A DNA stretch of 64,000 nucleotides from Pseudomonas antarctica (GCF_001647715.1 NZ_CP015600.1:5022001-5086000); one strand, 5' to 3'; counted from the stretch's first letter, positions 32,792 through 41,657 are shown. Notes: generated from the letters alone by a model not told the origin. Numbers and translations: made by a program.

Positions 32792-32977
32792 TTACTTGAC
32801 GGCTTTTTTTACCGCATCTTTGGTATCACCGATGGCTTTTTCGACCTGACCTTTCTTCTCCTGCACGACACCTTCAGCGCGCAGCTTGTCCTTGCCGGTG
32901 ACTTTGCCGGCGCCTTGCTTGATGTTGCCGACGAGTTCATCTTTCAAACCTTTTGCCTTATCCGATGTGCTGCTCAT
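32792..32977 (-). CDS. CsbD family stress protein
   Basis: 61 aa: [20 protein letters not shown], then [20 protein letters not shown] and [20 protein letters not shown]. The KxKGxxxEaxGxxxxxxGxxxxd pattern is the CsbD signature, here ending in an amphipathic Lys-rich helix. CsbD-like proteins are small, highly expressed stress proteins of unknown mechanism. The start is the ATG after GGAGAAATACC. It is closely followed by a terminator at 32733. Confidence 0.93.
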   Translation of the reverse strand: MSSTSDKAKGLKDELVGNIKQGAGKVTGKDKLRAEGVVQEKKGQVEKAIGDTKDAVKKAVK

Positions 32978-33189
32978 GGTATTTCTCCGAAAGAACAATC
33001 AAGGGTTTGGGTCATTACGTAAAGATTGACCCGAAGCGGTTGCACAGAGTTTCAATTATTTTTCAGTGGGCATTTCATCGAGCATTTGCGCATCCGTTGC
33101 AGGTTTGGCTTTATGTTTTGCCGCCAACCCACGAGAATGCCCGGCACATTCAGGCTATATCGCTGAATAACAGATCCCGTAGGAAGGTT

Positions 33190-33567
33190 ATGAAACTCAA
33201 TAAAGCACAGGCCATCGCCCGCAGAAACCAGGAACTGGGCGGTGCCGTACTCGGCGTCAACAACTGCCACTTCACCGACCTGGACAGCAAACGCAACATC
33301 TGGTGGTTCGACCTGCCGGTCGTGCGTATTGGTGTGGGCCAGTACGAGTGGATTCACCTGCTGATGCACAACGCCGAGACTGACCAGTTGCTGCACCTGA
33401 AGGTGCCGACTGCGTTCCTGCGTGAAAAGCTTGAAGGGCTGGTGGTGCGCAATGCGAACAAGCGCAAGCCGGAGATCACCCTGGAGCTGAGCGCCGACAA
33501 GGATTCGTTCCTGAAAGATGTGCGCCCGGCCGGTGCGGGTGTGAGCTTCGCGCAGTTTGCCGTGTAG
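33190..33567 (+). CDS. Hypothetical protein
   Basis: 125 aa, start MKLNKAQAIARRNQELGGAV with AGGAAGG immediately upstream. No signal peptide or membrane segment. It reads as a compact soluble protein: NIWWFDLPVVRIGVGQYEWI, LLMHNAETDQLLHLKVPTAF, GLVVRNANKRKPEITLELS. I do not recognise the family. It stands alone, divergent from csbD, and is followed by a REPIN and a bidirectional terminator. Confidence 0.75.
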   Translation: MKLNKAQAIARRNQELGGAVLGVNNCHFTDLDSKRNIWWFDLPVVRIGVGQYEWIHLLMHNAETDQLLHLKVPTAFLREKLEGLVVRNANKRKPEITLELSADKDSFLKDVRPAGAGVSFAQFAV

Positions 33568-33583
33568 CAACTTGGTCAAATAC

Positions 33584-33672
33584 TGTGGGAGCTGGCTTGC
33601 CTGCGATAGCGGTGGGTCAGCCAGCCCGGCAATGACTGATGTACCGCCATCGCAGGCAAGCCCGCTCCCACA
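33584..33672. repeat. REPIN (mixed arms)
   Basis: Left arm TGTGGGAGCTGGCTTGCCTG, right arm CAGGCAAGCCCGCTCCCACA: the arms belong to two slightly different sequence variants (GCTGG and GCGGG). Confidence 0.9.
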
Positions 33673-33696
33673 CTGGATTGCATTCCAATCCAGGCA

Positions 33697-33727
33697 TTAA
33701 AAAACCCCGCATGGCGGGTTTTTTTAT
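33697..33727. terminator. Bidirectional rho-independent terminator between the hypothetical gene and fadD1
   Basis: AAAAAACCCCGC-ATG-GCGGG-TTTTTTT: short GC stem flanked by A-run and T-run, serving convergent genes at 33567 and 33732. Confidence 0.88.
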
Positions 33728-33731
33728 TGGG

Positions 33732-35423
33732 TTACTTTTTGAGGCCCAGCTTCTTCAGCTCTTCATCGCGCAACTCACGGCGCAGGATCTTGCCCACGTT
33801 GGTGGTCGGCAGCGCATCACGGAACTCAACGGCCTTGGGCACCTTGTAGCCGGTGACATTGGCGCGCATGTGTTCCATCACCTGGTCCTTGGTCAGGGTA
33901 GCCCCTGGCTTGACCACGATGAAGATCTTGATGTGCTCCCCGGATTTTTCGTCAGGCACGCCAATGGCCGCACACTGCAGCACGCCCGGCAGGGTCGCCA
34001 GCACATCTTCCAGCTCGTTCGGGTAGACGTTGAAACCGGAGACCAGAATCATGTCTTTCTTGCGGTCGACAATGCGCATGTAGCCATCCGGCTGGATGAT
34101 CGCGATGTCGCCGGTCTTCAACCAGCCTTCGCTGTCGAGGATCTCGGCGGTAGCGTCTTCACGCTGCCAGTAGCCTTTCATCACCTGTGGGCCTTTGACG
34201 CACAGCTCGCCGATTTCACCCAGGGCCAGTTCGACGCCGTCATCGGTGATGACTTTGCACACGGTAGAGGGCACCGGAATGCCGATGGTGCCGATCTGGA
34301 TGTTCTGGATCGGGTTGACCGTCGCCACCGGGCTGGTTTCGGTCATGCCGTAACCTTCGCAAATATTGCAGCCCGTCACGTCTTTCCAACGCTCGGCCGC
34401 TGCCAGTTGCAGCGCCATACCGCCGGACAGGGTGACTTTGAGCGCGGAGAAGTCCAGCTTGCGGAAGCCTTCGTTGTTGCACAGCGCCACAAACAGAGTG
34501 TTCAGGCCGACAAAGCCGCTGAACTTCCACTTCGACAGTTCCTTGACCATCGCCGGCAAGTCGCGCGGGTTGCTGATCAGAATGTTGTGGTTGCCGATCA
34601 GCATCATCGCCATGCAATGAAAGGTGAAGGCATAGATGTGGTAAAGCGGCAGCGGCGTGATCAGGATCTCGCAACCTTCATTGAGGTTGGAGCCCATCAG
34701 CGCCTTGCACTGCAACATGTTGGAAACCAGGTTGCGGTGGGTGAGCATTGCGCCCTTGGCCACGCCGGTGGTGCCGCCGGTGTATTGCAGCACGGCGACA
34801 TCGCCGCTGGCCGGGCTGGCATCATTGACCGGTTGGCCGTGCCCCTTGGCCAGCACGTCGTTGAACTTGATCGCCTTGGGCAAGTGATACGCCGGGACCA
34901 TTTTTTTCACGTACTTGATGACGCTGTTGATCAGCAGGCGCTTGAACGGCGACAACAGGTCAGCGACTTCGGTGACGATCACGTGCTTGACGACGGTCTT
35001 GGGCACGACTTTTTCAGCCAGGTGCGCCATGTTGGCCAGGCAAACCAGAGCCTTGGCTCCGGAATCATTGAATTGGTGTTCCATTTCCCGCGCGGTGTAC
35101 AGCGGGTTGGTGTTGACCACGATCAGGCCCGCACGAATGGCGCCGAACACGGCGACCGGGTATTGCAGGACGTTGGGCAGTTGCACGGCGATTCGATCGC
35201 CAGGCTTCAAGTCGGTATGCTGTTGCAGGTAGGCGGCGAAAGCGCCGGACAATTCGTACAGTTCACCGTAGGTGATTGTCTTGCCCAGGTTGCTGAAAGC
35301 CGGTTTGTTGGCGAAGCGCTGGCAGGACTGTTTCAGTACCGCCTGAATATTTTGATACTCGTCTGGATTGATGTCTGCAGCAATCCCGGCGGGGTACTTA
35401 TCCTTCCAAAAGTCTTCGTTCAT
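33732..35423 (-). CDS. fadD1: Long-chain fatty acid:CoA ligase FadD1
   Basis: 563 aa. ANL-superfamily motifs: P-loop YTGGTTGVAKGAMLTH, LPLYHIYAFTFHCMAM, GYGMTETSPVATVNP, KTGDIAIIQPDGYMRIVDRK and KDMILVSGFNVYPNELEDVL, with the C-terminal Lys in TTNVGKILRRELRD. It activates fatty acids with ATP and CoA at the inner membrane for beta-oxidation. N-terminus NEDFWKDKYPAGIAADINPD and position downstream of a second fadD match P. aeruginosa fadD1 (PA3299). The 385-bp spacer from fadD2 contains a REPIN and a dyad, so it may have its own promoter. Confidence 0.94.
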   Translation of the reverse strand: MNEDFWKDKYPAGIAADINPDEYQNIQAVLKQSCQRFANKPAFSNLGKTITYGELYELSGAFAAYLQQHTDLKPGDRIAVQLPNVLQYPVAVFGAIRAGLIVVNTNPLYTAREMEHQFNDSGAKALVCLANMAHLAEKVVPKTVVKHVIVTEVADLLSPFKRLLINSVIKYVKKMVPAYHLPKAIKFNDVLAKGHGQPVNDASPASGDVAVLQYTGGTTGVAKGAMLTHRNLVSNMLQCKALMGSNLNEGCEILITPLPLYHIYAFTFHCMAMMLIGNHNILISNPRDLPAMVKELSKWKFSGFVGLNTLFVALCNNEGFRKLDFSALKVTLSGGMALQLAAAERWKDVTGCNICEGYGMTETSPVATVNPIQNIQIGTIGIPVPSTVCKVITDDGVELALGEIGELCVKGPQVMKGYWQREDATAEILDSEGWLKTGDIAIIQPDGYMRIVDRKKDMILVSGFNVYPNELEDVLATLPGVLQCAAIGVPDEKSGEHIKIFIVVKPGATLTKDQVMEHMRANVTGYKVPKAVEFRDALPTTNVGKILRRELRDEELKKLGLKK

Positions 35424-35455
35424 GGAAGCCCACTCCTCAGCGACGCGAATTCATC

Positions 35456-35472
35456 ATCGCATTTGATGCGAT
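35456..35472. promoter_or_regulatory. Inverted repeat in the fadD1 upstream region
   Basis: ATCGCAT-TTG-ATGCGAT: perfect 7-bp arms, about 33 bp upstream of the fadD1 start. The form suits an operator; the regulator is unknown. Confidence 0.4.
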
Positions 35473-35698
35473 TATTATTGGTGTATGTTTTTTTAAGGTG
35501 AGTCTGGCGCTTTCAAGCAGGCCGAGAAGTCACAAAGCGCGCCGAGAGTAGCAGCTTTGCCAAGGGCCGCCTAGAGCCAAAAGAGGGCCCTACAGTCATA
35601 AACATGACTCAAGAACATGCAGTAGTCATTTTTAGAGCAAAGATTCTATAACGCTTAAAATCGCTCTGGAATGCGCCTTTCAGCACAATAAATAACAA

Positions 35699-35789
35699 TG
35701 TGGGAGCGGGCTTGCTCGCGAATGCGGCGCTTCAGTCGATACATCTGGTGACTGATACACCGCATTCGCGAACAAGCCCGCTCCCACAT
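35699..35789. repeat. REPIN between fadD2 and fadD1
   Basis: TGTGGGAGCGGGCTTGCTCG and inverted CGAACAAGCCCGCTCCCACA; inner AATGCGGCG..CGCATT pairs in part. The rest of 35424-35808 shows no gene. Confidence 0.93.
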
Positions 35790-35808
35790 TTTTTAAACGC
35801 ACTTCATA

Positions 35809-37497
35809 TCAAGCGATGTCGCGCAGCTCCCGCCGCAGAATCTTGCCTACCGGCGTCATCGGCAACGACTCGCGCAACACAATATGCTTGGGCACCTTGT
35901 ACCCGGTGAAATTGGTCTTGCAGTATGCCTTCAGTTCCTCAAGGCTGACGCCCTGCGTACGCGCCACCACAAACAGCTTCACCGCCTCCCCCGTGCGATC
36001 ATCCGGTACGCCGATCACGGCGCAGTTGGCTACCGCCGGGTGGGCCATCACCACGTCTTCGATCTCGTTGGGGTACACGTTGAAGCCCGAGACGATGATC
36101 AGGTCTTTCTTGCGATCAACAATGCTCACGAACCCATCGGCATCGATCACCGCGATGTCACCGGTTTTCAGCCAACCCTCAGCGTCCAAGGTCTCGGCGG
36201 TGGCTACCGGTTGCTGCCAGTAGCCCTTCATCACCTGCGGCCCCTTGATGCACAGCTCGCCGCGCTCACCCAAAGGCAGCTCGCGCCCTTCGTCGTCGAT
36301 AACTTTCATCGCCGTGCCCGGCACTGGAACACCCACGGTTCCCAGGCGCGACTGGCTACCATACGGGTTGGTGCTGGCCACCGGTGAGGTTTCGGTCAGG
36401 CCGTAGCCTTCGCCGATGGAACAACCGGTCAACGCTTTCCAGCGCTCGGCGGTGGCCTTGACCAGTGCCGTGCCGCCGGAATTGGTGATCTTGAGGTGGG
36501 AAAAATCCAGGGTCTTGAAGTCCGGGTGATCCATCAGCGCTACAAACAGCGTGTTCAGCCCCAACAGGCAGGAGAACCGCCACTTTTTCAGTTCCTTGAT
36601 AAAACCGCCGATGTCCCGCGGGTTGGTGATCAGCACGTTGTGGTTGCCGGTCACCATCATGCACATGCAGTTCGCCGTAAATGCATAGATGTGGTACAGC
36701 GGCAGCGGCGCGATCATCACCTCCTGGCCTTCTTTCACCAGCGGCTGGCCGTCGTCGGTGAGTTGGGACATGCACGCCCGCGCCTGCTGCATATTGGCGA
36801 CCAGGTTGCCATGGGTGAGCATCGCGCCCTTGGCCAGTCCAGTGGTGCCGCCGGTGTATTGCAGCACCGCGATGTCATCCAGGGTCACCGGATGCCGAAT
36901 CAGGCCCTGCCCTGCGCCCATGCGCAACGCGCGCTTGAACGATACCGCCCGTGGCAGGTGGTAGGCCGGGACCATTTTCTTCACCTTGTCGACCACGGTG
37001 TTGATCAGCCAGCCCTTGGCGGCCGGCATGAAGTCGCCCATCCTGGCTTCGATGAGGTAGTCGATCTCGGTATCGGTACACACTTCCTGCACGCGCGAAC
37101 CGAACAGGTTGAGGTAGACCAGCGCACGCACACCAGCGTCCTTGAACTGGTGGCGCATCTCGCGCGGGGTGTACAAGGGGTTGGTGTTGACCACGATGAG
37201 CCCGGCGCGCAACGCGCCAAACACCGCAATCGGGTAATGCAGCACGTTGGGCAGCTGCACCGCAATGCGCTCGCCAGGCTTGAGGTCGGTGTGCTGTTGC
37301 AGGTAGCTGGCGAACGCCGCACTCTGGCGCTCAAGCTCAGCGTAGGTCAGGGTGATGCCCATGTTGCTGAATGCCGGACGGTCGGCAAAGGCCTTGCAGG
37401 AACGTTCGAAGACTTCGATCACCGACCTGTAGGTGCTGAGGTCGATGTCATTGGGAACGCCCGCCGCGCGTTTGTCATTCCAGAAATCAGGTTGCAT
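35809..37497 (-). CDS. fadD2: Long-chain fatty acid:CoA ligase FadD2
   Basis: 562 aa. Same ANL motifs as FadD1: YTGGTTGLAKGAMLTH, LPLYHIYAFTANCMCMM, GYGLTETSPVASTNP, KTGDIAVIDADGFVSIVDRK and KDLIIVSGFNVYPNEIEDVV, ending TPVGKILRRELRDIA. N-terminus MQPDFWNDKRAAGVPNDIDL matches P. aeruginosa FadD2 (PA3300) as I recall it. It is divergent from the lipase-phaJ1 pair across 222 bp, and upstream of fadD1. Substrate range relative to FadD1 cannot be told from sequence. Confidence 0.94.
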   Translation of the reverse strand: MQPDFWNDKRAAGVPNDIDLSTYRSVIEVFERSCKAFADRPAFSNMGITLTYAELERQSAAFASYLQQHTDLKPGERIAVQLPNVLHYPIAVFGALRAGLIVVNTNPLYTPREMRHQFKDAGVRALVYLNLFGSRVQEVCTDTEIDYLIEARMGDFMPAAKGWLINTVVDKVKKMVPAYHLPRAVSFKRALRMGAGQGLIRHPVTLDDIAVLQYTGGTTGLAKGAMLTHGNLVANMQQARACMSQLTDDGQPLVKEGQEVMIAPLPLYHIYAFTANCMCMMVTGNHNVLITNPRDIGGFIKELKKWRFSCLLGLNTLFVALMDHPDFKTLDFSHLKITNSGGTALVKATAERWKALTGCSIGEGYGLTETSPVASTNPYGSQSRLGTVGVPVPGTAMKVIDDEGRELPLGERGELCIKGPQVMKGYWQQPVATAETLDAEGWLKTGDIAVIDADGFVSIVDRKKDLIIVSGFNVYPNEIEDVVMAHPAVANCAVIGVPDDRTGEAVKLFVVARTQGVSLEELKAYCKTNFTGYKVPKHIVLRESLPMTPVGKILRRELRDIA

Positions 37498-37719
37498 TAT
37501 TCTTGTCCTCTTACCTGAGTGTGTCCGGCCGCTGCAGCTGTAAAAAGCAGGCTGCTATAAAAAGCGGAGCTTTGGGGACGTTAGCAGCTATAGCCAATCA
37601 GGCAAATACAGGAAACAGCGTCATCAATTGCGTGAATCTTCCTACAAGGGCCTGCACAGATCAGATGCAAGCCTGGGGATGAGCTATACACTGCAACGAC
37701 CTCGAGCAAAGGAAGCGCC

Positions 37720-38664
37720 ATGAACCACAGCACCTTCTGGCTGACCGCGAATGACCGCAGCCGCCTGTACGTCAATCAATGGCTGCCGGAAGGCCCCGCC
37801 AAGGCCATGATCATGTTGTCCCACGGCATGGCCGAGCACAGCGGGCGTTATGCAGGCCTGGCCGACGCGTTGTGCACAGCCGGCTATGGCGTGTATGCGC
37901 TGGATCAGCGCGGTCATGGCCGCACCGCCGACGAGGGCACACTGGGGCTCTACGCCGAGAAGGATGGGTGGAACAAGGTAGTCGGCGACCTTGCCAGCCT
38001 CAACCAGCACATCGGCCAACAGCAGCCCGGGCTGCCGATCATTCTGCTGGGGCACAGCATGGGCAGCTATATCGCCCAGGCCTACCTGTTGCACCACAGC
38101 GCCAGCTTGAAGGGGGTGATTCTCAGCGGTTCAAACTTCCAGCCTGTGGCGCTGTACCGCGCCGCCGGGGTGATCGCTCGCCTCGAACGGGCACGCCAGG
38201 GCTTGCGCGGGCGCAGCGCACTGATCGAGTTCCTGTCATTCGGCTCGTTCAACAAGGCGTTCAAGCCCAACCGCACGGCGTTTGATTGGCTCAGCCGCGA
38301 CCCGAATGAAGTCGATAAGTACATCAACGATCCGCTGTGTGGTTTCCGCTGCACCAACCAGCTATGGATCGACTTGTTGGGCGGCTTGCAGCAAATCAGC
38401 AAAGCGTCCAATCTCGAGCAGATCGTCCCGGGCCTGCCGATCCTGGTGATGGGCGGAGAATGTGATCCGGTGAGTGAAGGCAAGCGTCTCAAAAACCTGG
38501 CCCACGCACTGCGCGAGGCCGGCTGCCAGAACCTGCAACTGAATATCTACCCGCAGGCGCGTCATGAAGTGTTCAACGAAACCAACCGCGATGAAGTCAC
38601 AGCGGATGTACTGACATGGCTCGACCAGACACTGGCGCTGCACAGGCCGACCCGCTGCGAATAA
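37720..38664 (+). CDS. Alpha/beta hydrolase (lysophospholipase / monoacylglycerol lipase-like)
   Basis: 314 aa. Serine hydrolase features: oxyanion region LSHGMAEHSGRYAGLADAL, ALDQRGHGRT, nucleophile elbow LGHSMGSYIAQAYL, acid in LVMGGECDPVSEG and catalytic His in YPQARHEVFNETNRDE. No signal peptide, so cytosolic. In P. aeruginosa the equivalent (PA3301) sits beside fadD2 in the same order. Likely releases fatty acids from glycerides or lysophospholipids for FadD activation. The stop is 71 bp before phaJ1. Confidence 0.9.
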   Translation: MNHSTFWLTANDRSRLYVNQWLPEGPAKAMIMLSHGMAEHSGRYAGLADALCTAGYGVYALDQRGHGRTADEGTLGLYAEKDGWNKVVGDLASLNQHIGQQQPGLPIILLGHSMGSYIAQAYLLHHSASLKGVILSGSNFQPVALYRAAGVIARLERARQGLRGRSALIEFLSFGSFNKAFKPNRTAFDWLSRDPNEVDKYINDPLCGFRCTNQLWIDLLGGLQQISKASNLEQIVPGLPILVMGGECDPVSEGKRLKNLAHALREAGCQNLQLNIYPQARHEVFNETNRDEVTADVLTWLDQTLALHRPTRCE

Positions 38665-38735
38665 ATTTACGTTTAAAATCAATACCTTAGAATCAGCCAA
38701 TTAAATTAGCGATTAGCCACAGGATGTACCTTTAG

Positions 38736-39206
38736 ATGACTCAGGTTACCAACACCCCGTACGAAGCCCTCGAAGTCGGCCAGACCGCCAGCTACAGCAA
38801 GACCGTCGAGGAGCGCGATATCCAGTTGTTCGCCGCCATGTCCGGCGACCATAACCCCGTGCACCTGGATGCCGAGTACGCCAAAGCAACCATGTTCAAG
38901 GAGCGTATCGCCCACGGCATGTTCAGCGGCGCCCTGATCAGTGCGGCGGTTGCCTGCGAGTTGCCTGGGCCGGGCACCATTTATATCGGCCAGCAGATGA
39001 CTTTTCAGAAGCCGGTAAAAATCGGCGACACCCTGACCGTGCGTCTGGAAATCCTCGAAAAGTTGCCAAAATTTCGCGTGCGCATTGCCACCCGTGTATT
39101 CAACCAGCGCGATGAGCTGGTGGTCGATGGCGAGGCGGAAATCCTCGCGCCACGCAAGCAGCAGGTCGTGACCTTGACCGAGTTGCCGCCGATCAGCATC
39201 GGCTGA
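38736..39206 (+). CDS. phaJ1: (R)-specific enoyl-CoA hydratase PhaJ1 (MaoC-like hot-dog fold)
   Basis: 156 aa, identical in length to P. aeruginosa PhaJ1 (PA3302) and similar throughout. The hydratase-2 motif FAAMSGDHNPVHLDAEYAKA (catalytic Asp38 and His43) is followed by ERIAHGMFSGALISAAVACE, LPGPGTIYIGQQMTFQKPVK and a C-terminal TELPPISIG. It hydrates trans-2-enoyl-CoA to (R)-3-hydroxyacyl-CoA, linking beta-oxidation to polyhydroxyalkanoate synthesis. It is the second gene after the lipase, opposite the fadD pair. Confidence 0.94.
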   Translation: MTQVTNTPYEALEVGQTASYSKTVEERDIQLFAAMSGDHNPVHLDAEYAKATMFKERIAHGMFSGALISAAVACELPGPGTIYIGQQMTFQKPVKIGDTLTVRLEILEKLPKFRVRIATRVFNQRDELVVDGEAEILAPRKQQVVTLTELPPISIG

Positions 39207-39235
39207 TTGCAGCGTCAAGGTTAATACCAAGCACA

Positions 39236-39326
39236 TGTGGGAGCGGGCTTGCTCGCGAAAGCGGTGGGTCAGTCACCTGAGAGGTTGACTGACCCACCGT
39301 CTTCGCGGGCAAGCCCGCTCCCACAT
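39236..39326. repeat. REPIN between phaJ1 and the PA2169-like gene
   Basis: TGTGGGAGCGGGCTTGCTCG with inverted GCGGGCAAGCCCGCTCCCAC; inner GTGGGTCAGTCA..TGACTGACCCAC is a perfect 12-bp stem. Confidence 0.93.
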
Positions 39327-39343
39327 TTGTTACACAGCAGGTC

Positions 39344-39811
39344 TTACGACTGAGCGCGAGCCTGGTTACGCAGGGCTTTCACCTGGTCGTGGTTGCGTTG
39401 TGCGCCGTGGAACTGACGCTCTACCAGGTCACGAATACCCAGCAGGTTGTGCTTGTTGATCTTCTCGATCGCTTCCTTGTAAGCCTTCAGTGCGTGGTCT
39501 TCACCGCGCTCGGCTTCGTTCAGGACAGCCTCTTCATCTTTACCGGTAACCAGCGACTTCACGTCGACCCAGCCACGGTGCAAGGCGCCGGCAACCGAAC
39601 CGGACTTTTCCGGGTCGCCGCCCAGGGCTTTAACAGCGGTCTGCAATTCGACGGCAGCGGTGGCGCAGTCGGTGGAGCGCTTGACGAACAGGGCTTTGAG
39701 CTCTGGGTGCTTGATGTCTTCAGCACAGGTCGCGAAGCCTTTCTGGCCGTCTTTGCTGGTCTCGATCAGGTCGTTCAGTACGGAGATCGATTCTTTATTG
39801 ATGTCAGTCAT
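39344..39811 (-). CDS. PA2169-family four-helix-bundle protein (DUF2383)
   Basis: 155 aa. It starts MTDINKESISVLNDLIETSK. Conserved pieces are DGQKGFATCAEDIKHPELKA, VKALGGDPEKSGSVAGALHR, GWVDVKSLVTGKDEEAVLNE and AERGEDHALKAYKEAI, a ferritin-like helical bundle with acidic residues. The PA2169 family is linked to stress and stationary phase; the reaction is unknown. The upstream 200 bp is strongly AT-rich. Confidence 0.9.
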   Translation of the reverse strand: MTDINKESISVLNDLIETSKDGQKGFATCAEDIKHPELKALFVKRSTDCATAAVELQTAVKALGGDPEKSGSVAGALHRGWVDVKSLVTGKDEEAVLNEAERGEDHALKAYKEAIEKINKHNLLGIRDLVERQFHGAQRNHDQVKALRNQARAQS

Positions 39812-39839
39812 TTTTCAATTCCTTGTGCGGGTTAAGAAA

Positions 39840-39960
39840 CGTGTCTTAATGATTGCAGCGCCCGTGCCAAGTTTTTAAAAAAGTATTTTTCTTTATTTTT
39901 CAATGACTTAAAAATTAATGAACCATCTGTATGTACGTTATTTGCATGATCTGTCATTTG
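39840..39960. other. AT-rich intergenic stretch upstream of the PA2169-like gene
   Basis: TTTTTAAAAAAGTATTTTTC and neighbouring runs make this the most AT-rich part of the window. Likely UP-element or nucleoid-protein-bound promoter region of the leftward gene; no gene is seen in 39812-40015. Confidence 0.5.
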
Positions 39961-40015
39961 GCCTTCATGCAGAATGCCTGTATTTTCCAAGGTCTCGACT
40001 CAAACACTGAAGCCC

Positions 40016-40252
40016 ATGAACCCCGAAAAACTCGAACTGCTGATCACCCGTGAAATGCCCTTCGGCAAATACAAGGGACGGATCATCGCCGACCTGCCCG
40101 GCCCCTACCTGAACTGGTTTGCCCGTGAAGGTTTCCCCCACGGCGAGCTGGGCGGTTTGCTGGCATTGATGCAGGAAATCGACCACAACGGCCTGTCCGA
40201 ACTCTTGGAACCGCTGCGCGTAAAACACGGCAAACCCGCCCCTCGCCATTAA
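40016..40252 (+). CDS. DUF3820 family protein
   Basis: 78 aa: MNPEKLELLITREMPFGKYK, then GRIIADLPGPYLNWFAREGF. The motif MPFGKYKGxxIxDLPxxYLxWF defines DUF3820, a small domain related to putative quorum-sensing-regulated or nuclease-associated proteins. The start is the ATG preceding NPEKLELL; an upstream in-frame ATG is possible. The aminotransferase gene begins 11 bp after its stop, so the two are probably co-transcribed. Confidence 0.9.
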   Translation: MNPEKLELLITREMPFGKYKGRIIADLPGPYLNWFAREGFPHGELGGLLALMQEIDHNGLSELLEPLRVKHGKPAPRH

Positions 40253-40263
40253 GAGCCAATGCC

Positions 40264-41439
40264 ATGCCAAGGAACGCAGATAACGAACGCCACTGGCAGG
40301 CCATTGCCCAGCACTATGAGCTGGAGCCTGGCCCGATCAATCTGGAAAACGGCTATTTCGGGCGCATGAGCCGCGCAGTACGAGCGCAGTACCTGGAGCA
40401 CGTTGCATTTATCAATCGCAGCAACTCGTTGTATGTGCGCCAACGGTTCGAGCAAGGTCAAAACGTCGAGATCCTTCGCCAACTGGCCGGGCTGATTGAC
40501 GCCGACCCAGAGGCAATTGCCTTCACCCGCAATGCCACCGAAGCGTTGCAGTCATTGATCCGCAACTACAACGGCCTGCAACCGGGCGACCAGGTGCTGA
40601 TCAGCGACCTCGAATACGACACGGTCAAAGGTGCGATGCGCTGGCTGGCAGGCTATCGGGGCGTGGAGGTGATCGAGGTGTCCCACACGCACCCGGCCAC
40701 TGTCGACAGCCTGGTGCAGACGTATCGCGATGCGTTCGCGCGGTACCCGCGCCTCAAACTGATGGCCCTCACCCACGTCACCCACCGTACCGGGCTGGTG
40801 ATGCCGGTCGCGGCAATCGCCAGCGCCGCACGCGCGCATGGCGTCGACGTGATACTCGACGGTGCCCATGCCCTGGGCCAGATCGAGTTCAACCTTGCCG
40901 AACTGGGCATTCAGTTCGCCGGCTTCAACCTGCATAAATGGATCGGCGCACCGCTGACCCTGGGCTTTCTCTATATAGCCCCTGAGCGCCTGGCGGATAT
41001 CGACCCGGACATGGGCGAGTTCCACTATCCCGCCAGCGACGTGCGCGCTCGTACGCCCTACAGCACGCCGAACTTTCCAGCCCTGATGACCTTGCCGCTG
41101 GTGCTGGAGGAACACTGCTCATTGGGTGGCTCGGCGGCCAAGGGCGCGCGCGTCAATTACCTGCGCGACTTATGGGTGAGCCAGGTGCGTCAATTGCCCG
41201 GGATAGAGGTGCTGACGTCGGATGACCCACGGCTGTATTGCGGGATCACGGCATTCAAGTTCATTGGCCGGGATCAGCAGGCGATGGCGGACCGGTTGCT
41301 CAAGGAGTACGACCTGTTCACCACTACCCGTGTCGGGGCAGCGTTTGGCACGTGTATTCGAGTGACGCCGGGGTTGGTGACGTCGGCGGCGGATATCGGT
41401 GTACTGGTCAAAGCGATCACTGAACTAAACGCGGATTAA
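40264..41439 (+). CDS. Aminotransferase class V-fold PLP enzyme (isopenicillin-N-epimerase-like)
   Basis: 391 aa. Class V features: INLENGYFGRMSRAVRAQYL at the N-terminus, IAFTRNATEALQSLIRNYNG, ALTHVTHRTGLVMPVAAIAS, DVILDGAHALGQIEFNLAEL (PLP-binding Asp and His) and the Schiff-base Lys225 in GFNLHKWIGAPLTLGFLYI. This set resembles the CefD/EgtE-like group. The reaction could be a racemase, desulfurase or lyase and is not determined. It follows DUF3820 after 11 bp and is followed by a nested REP pair. Confidence 0.88.
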   Translation: MPRNADNERHWQAIAQHYELEPGPINLENGYFGRMSRAVRAQYLEHVAFINRSNSLYVRQRFEQGQNVEILRQLAGLIDADPEAIAFTRNATEALQSLIRNYNGLQPGDQVLISDLEYDTVKGAMRWLAGYRGVEVIEVSHTHPATVDSLVQTYRDAFARYPRLKLMALTHVTHRTGLVMPVAAIASAARAHGVDVILDGAHALGQIEFNLAELGIQFAGFNLHKWIGAPLTLGFLYIAPERLADIDPDMGEFHYPASDVRARTPYSTPNFPALMTLPLVLEEHCSLGGSAAKGARVNYLRDLWVSQVRQLPGIEVLTSDDPRLYCGITAFKFIGRDQQAMADRLLKEYDLFTTTRVGAAFGTCIRVTPGLVTSAADIGVLVKAITELNAD

Positions 41440-41441
41440 AA

Positions 41442-41458
41442 ATGTGGGAGCTGGCTTG
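41442..41458. repeat. Truncated REP arm interrupted by a complete REPIN
   Basis: TGTGGGAGCTGGCTTG stops after 16 bases and is immediately followed by the full REPIN at 41459, as if one REP inserted into another. Confidence 0.8.
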
Positions 41459-41549
41459 TGTGGGAGCGGGCTTGCTCGCGAATACGGTGTGTCAGTCAAC
41501 GAATATGCCAACTGAACCAGCGCATTCGCGAGCAAGCCCGCTCCCACAT
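41459..41549. repeat. REPIN (inserted next to a truncated REP)
   Basis: TGTGGGAGCGGGCTTGCTCG and inverted CGAGCAAGCCCGCTCCCACA. Confidence 0.93.
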
Positions 41550-41581
41550 TAATCGGTATCGGATTCGAGTTTTTCGCAGGC

Positions 41582-41614
41582 AAAAAAAAGCGGCACACCG
41601 ACCAAGTGCACCGC
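41582..41614 (-). terminator. Probable rho-independent terminator of zwf-pgl-eda
   Basis: On the plus strand AAAAAAAA-GCGG-CA-CAC..GTG-CA-CCGC: paired GCGG/CCGC and CAC/GTG with a symmetric internal loop; the A-run becomes a U-run on the minus strand, 44 bp after the eda stop. Confidence 0.7.
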
Positions 41615-41657
41615 AAAAATGCCGTTAAGCACAGCAACAACGATTCGGTAAATCAGA

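Noticed and set aside
33639..35501. A 620-codon open frame on the plus strand over fadD1
   Set aside because: It is antisense to a clear FadD with all motifs; composition is the His/Arg/Gln/Val-rich type produced by the complementary strand of GC-rich coding DNA.
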